From Methanomethylovorans sp. (GTDB lineage Archaea > Halobacteriota > Methanosarcinia > Methanosarcinales > Methanosarcinaceae): a stretch of 6,976 nt of DNA. Below, in pieces: positions 6,189-6,976 of the stretch. Position numbers and translations under genes: made by a program. The stretch is taken from NCBI GenBank assembly GCA_020854785.1, contig JAHFZE010000264.1:1-6976 (forward strand). The letters are read 5' to 3'. Positions within the stretch are counted from its first letter, which is position 1. Each line of letters begins with the position of its first letter. The notes below the pieces were generated by a model. It did not search any database. It saw only the letters and a program-made list of their open reading frames with translations, and was not told the origin of the DNA.

Positions 6189-6557
6189 TCATACGATATC
6201 GGATATTTCCTCTATTTTCATAAGTGGATAGTCAAGTTCCCTGTTAAATCTCATAGTAGCTTTTACCATTGCATTTCCATATCTCATGTTAAGGACAACA
6301 TCCAGCATACGTCCTTCAAGTTCGCAGTATCCGAATTCGTTATTCAGTCTGGCACGTATCAGATCCCTATCGATCCTAACTGATATGTTCTCTACAAAAG
6401 GTTGAACAGATATACTCTCAGCTATTGCTTTTTCCAGACTCTGTACAGTTTTCAGGTTCACAGGAGAACCCGTGAACTGATGGTATAACGCTCCAAGCTT
6501 GATCCCTGCTTCAAAGAGTGCATTATCTCTTTCAGTTATGCTGTTCACTGTGCTCAT
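6189..6557 (-). CDS. mptD: Archaeal dihydroneopterin aldolase (MptD type)
   Basis: The 122-aa protein matches the archaeal dihydroneopterin aldolase family, which is unrelated in sequence to bacterial FolB. MptD splits 7,8-dihydroneopterin into 6-hydroxymethyl-7,8-dihydropterin and glycolaldehyde, an early step of (tetrahydro)methanopterin synthesis, the C1 carrier of methanogenesis. The hallmark is ALFEAGIKLGALYHQFTGSPV (13-33), followed by SLEKAIAESISVQPFVENI (40-58) and RFNRELDYPLMKI (103-115). E16, H26 and Q52 are the likely active-site residues by analogy with the Methanocaldococcus enzyme; that assignment is from memory of the family. The ATG at 6557 overlaps the end of the upstream phosphatidyltransferase gene by 26 bp. 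GGGGA about 11 nt before it (around 6569-6573) is a weakly placed ribosome binding site. Its stop lies only 11 nt from the stop of the convergent hisC. Confidence 0.88.
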   Translation of the reverse strand: MSTVNSITERDNALFEAGIKLGALYHQFTGSPVNLKTVQSLEKAIAESISVQPFVENISVRIDRDLIRARLNNEFGYCELEGRMLDVVLNMRYGNAMVKATMRFNRELDYPLMKIEEISDIV

Positions 6558-6976
6558 AAGTGTCTTTTCCCCTGTTTTGTATAAATATTGGAGATATAAT
6601 GTACAGCATCATTGCCCCCATTAAAGGTACTGTGAACATACTCGTAAATGCAGGATCAAAGAAATATGATAATATGGATATGGCAAATATAAGCGTTAAT
6701 GGCAGAGTTTTCTTTTTGCTTCTGATCTTCATGTAGGGTATGCTGCTTATCATCAATACTCCAAGTATTACGCATCCTACTTCTATAGCGATCGGCTGGA
6801 TATATCCCTGACCCACCAAAATAATTGCAGCGATTGTTATTCCACCTGCTGTGATCGGCAAACCTTTAAAAAAAGCACTGTCTGGTTTGGATATACTAAA
6901 CCTTGCAAGCCGTAGGATACCGCAGATCAGATAAAAGCAGACGGCTATGAGCGTAAGGTATCCGTTCATATAGGAA
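6532..6976 (-). CDS. CDP-alcohol phosphatidyltransferase, probable archaetidylserine synthase, C-terminal part (cut by window edge)
   Basis: This reading frame runs in from the right edge, so the ATG at 6969 is probably internal. About 147 residues are visible. The segment LICGILRLARFSI followed by FFKGLPITAGG is characteristic of PssA-like CDP-diacylglycerol serine phosphatidyltransferases (C-G-x-x-R-L-A-R-F-N and F-x-G-L-P-x-x-A-A). In archaea the enzyme makes archaetidylserine from CDP-archaeol and L-serine at the membrane, leading to archaetidylethanolamine. The remainder holds several hydrophobic helices (from residue 1 of the visible ATG: about 3-20, 39-55, 58-76, 88-105, 111-131) and a hydrophilic tail ending HSEQHN. 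The catalytic D-G-x-x-A-R...G-x-x-x-D-x-x-x-D motif would be upstream, outside the window, so completeness cannot be judged. The stop codon lies inside mptD, indicating a shared transcript. Confidence 0.82.
   Translation of the reverse strand, partial: SYMNGYLTLIAVCFYLICGILRLARFSISKPDSAFFKGLPITAGGITIAAIILVGQGYIQPIAIEVGCVILGVLMISSIPYMKIRSKKKTLPLTLIFAISILSYFFDPAFTSMFTVPLMGAMMLYIISPIFIQNRGKDTYEHSEQHN

Noticed and set aside
6078..6383. Plus-strand 101-codon open frame across the hisC end and mptD
   Set aside because: It overlaps two well-supported genes in other frames and has no domain or binding-site support.

Overview
The window comes from a euryarchaeal methanogen, most likely a member of the Methanosarcinales. 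Three things point there. It carries an archaeal-type dihydroneopterin aldolase of the methanopterin pathway and an archaetidylserine-synthase-like membrane enzyme. It has an archease/RtcB tRNA ligase pair of archaeal length. TATA boxes, rather than bacterial -35/-10 elements, lie at sensible distances upstream of several genes. The order-level assignment is inference from protein character; no marker RNA gene is present.

Layout. Positions 1-160 hold the C-terminus of archease. A TATA box at 225-232 precedes rtcB (277-1737), the 3'-phosphate RNA ligase that archease assists. A gene-free stretch (1738-2044) follows. It holds a T-rich possible termination signal, a 98-nt element bounded by a perfect 11-bp inverted repeat, an AT-rich promoter candidate and a possible leader hairpin. 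Next is a small C2+PUA protein (2045-2536) resembling the C-terminal half of archaeosine tRNA-guanine transglycosylase. After it come a bactofilin-like beta-solenoid protein with a hydrophobic middle segment (about 2641-3492) and a three-helix small membrane protein (3556-3885). A well-formed promoter (TATA 3899-3907) then drives an overlapping pair of PLP aminotransferase genes, argD (3951-5108) and hisC (5095-6177). On the minus strand, reading toward hisC, are the 3' part of a CDP-alcohol phosphatidyltransferase gene (6532-6976) and mptD (6189-6557), which overlap by 26 bp.

How the genes work together. The left side is tRNA-themed: archease and RtcB heal split tRNA exons, and the PUA protein probably takes part in archaeosine modification of tRNA. 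The centre (bactofilin-like protein plus small membrane protein) is a possible membrane-associated scaffold of unknown role. The argD-hisC pair supplies transamination steps for arginine and histidine synthesis. The minus-strand pair belongs to polar lipid and methanopterin synthesis. Most of this is ordinary archaeal housekeeping. The least explained parts are the inverted-repeat element at 1814-1911 and the two-lobed bactofilin-like protein with its unclear start.
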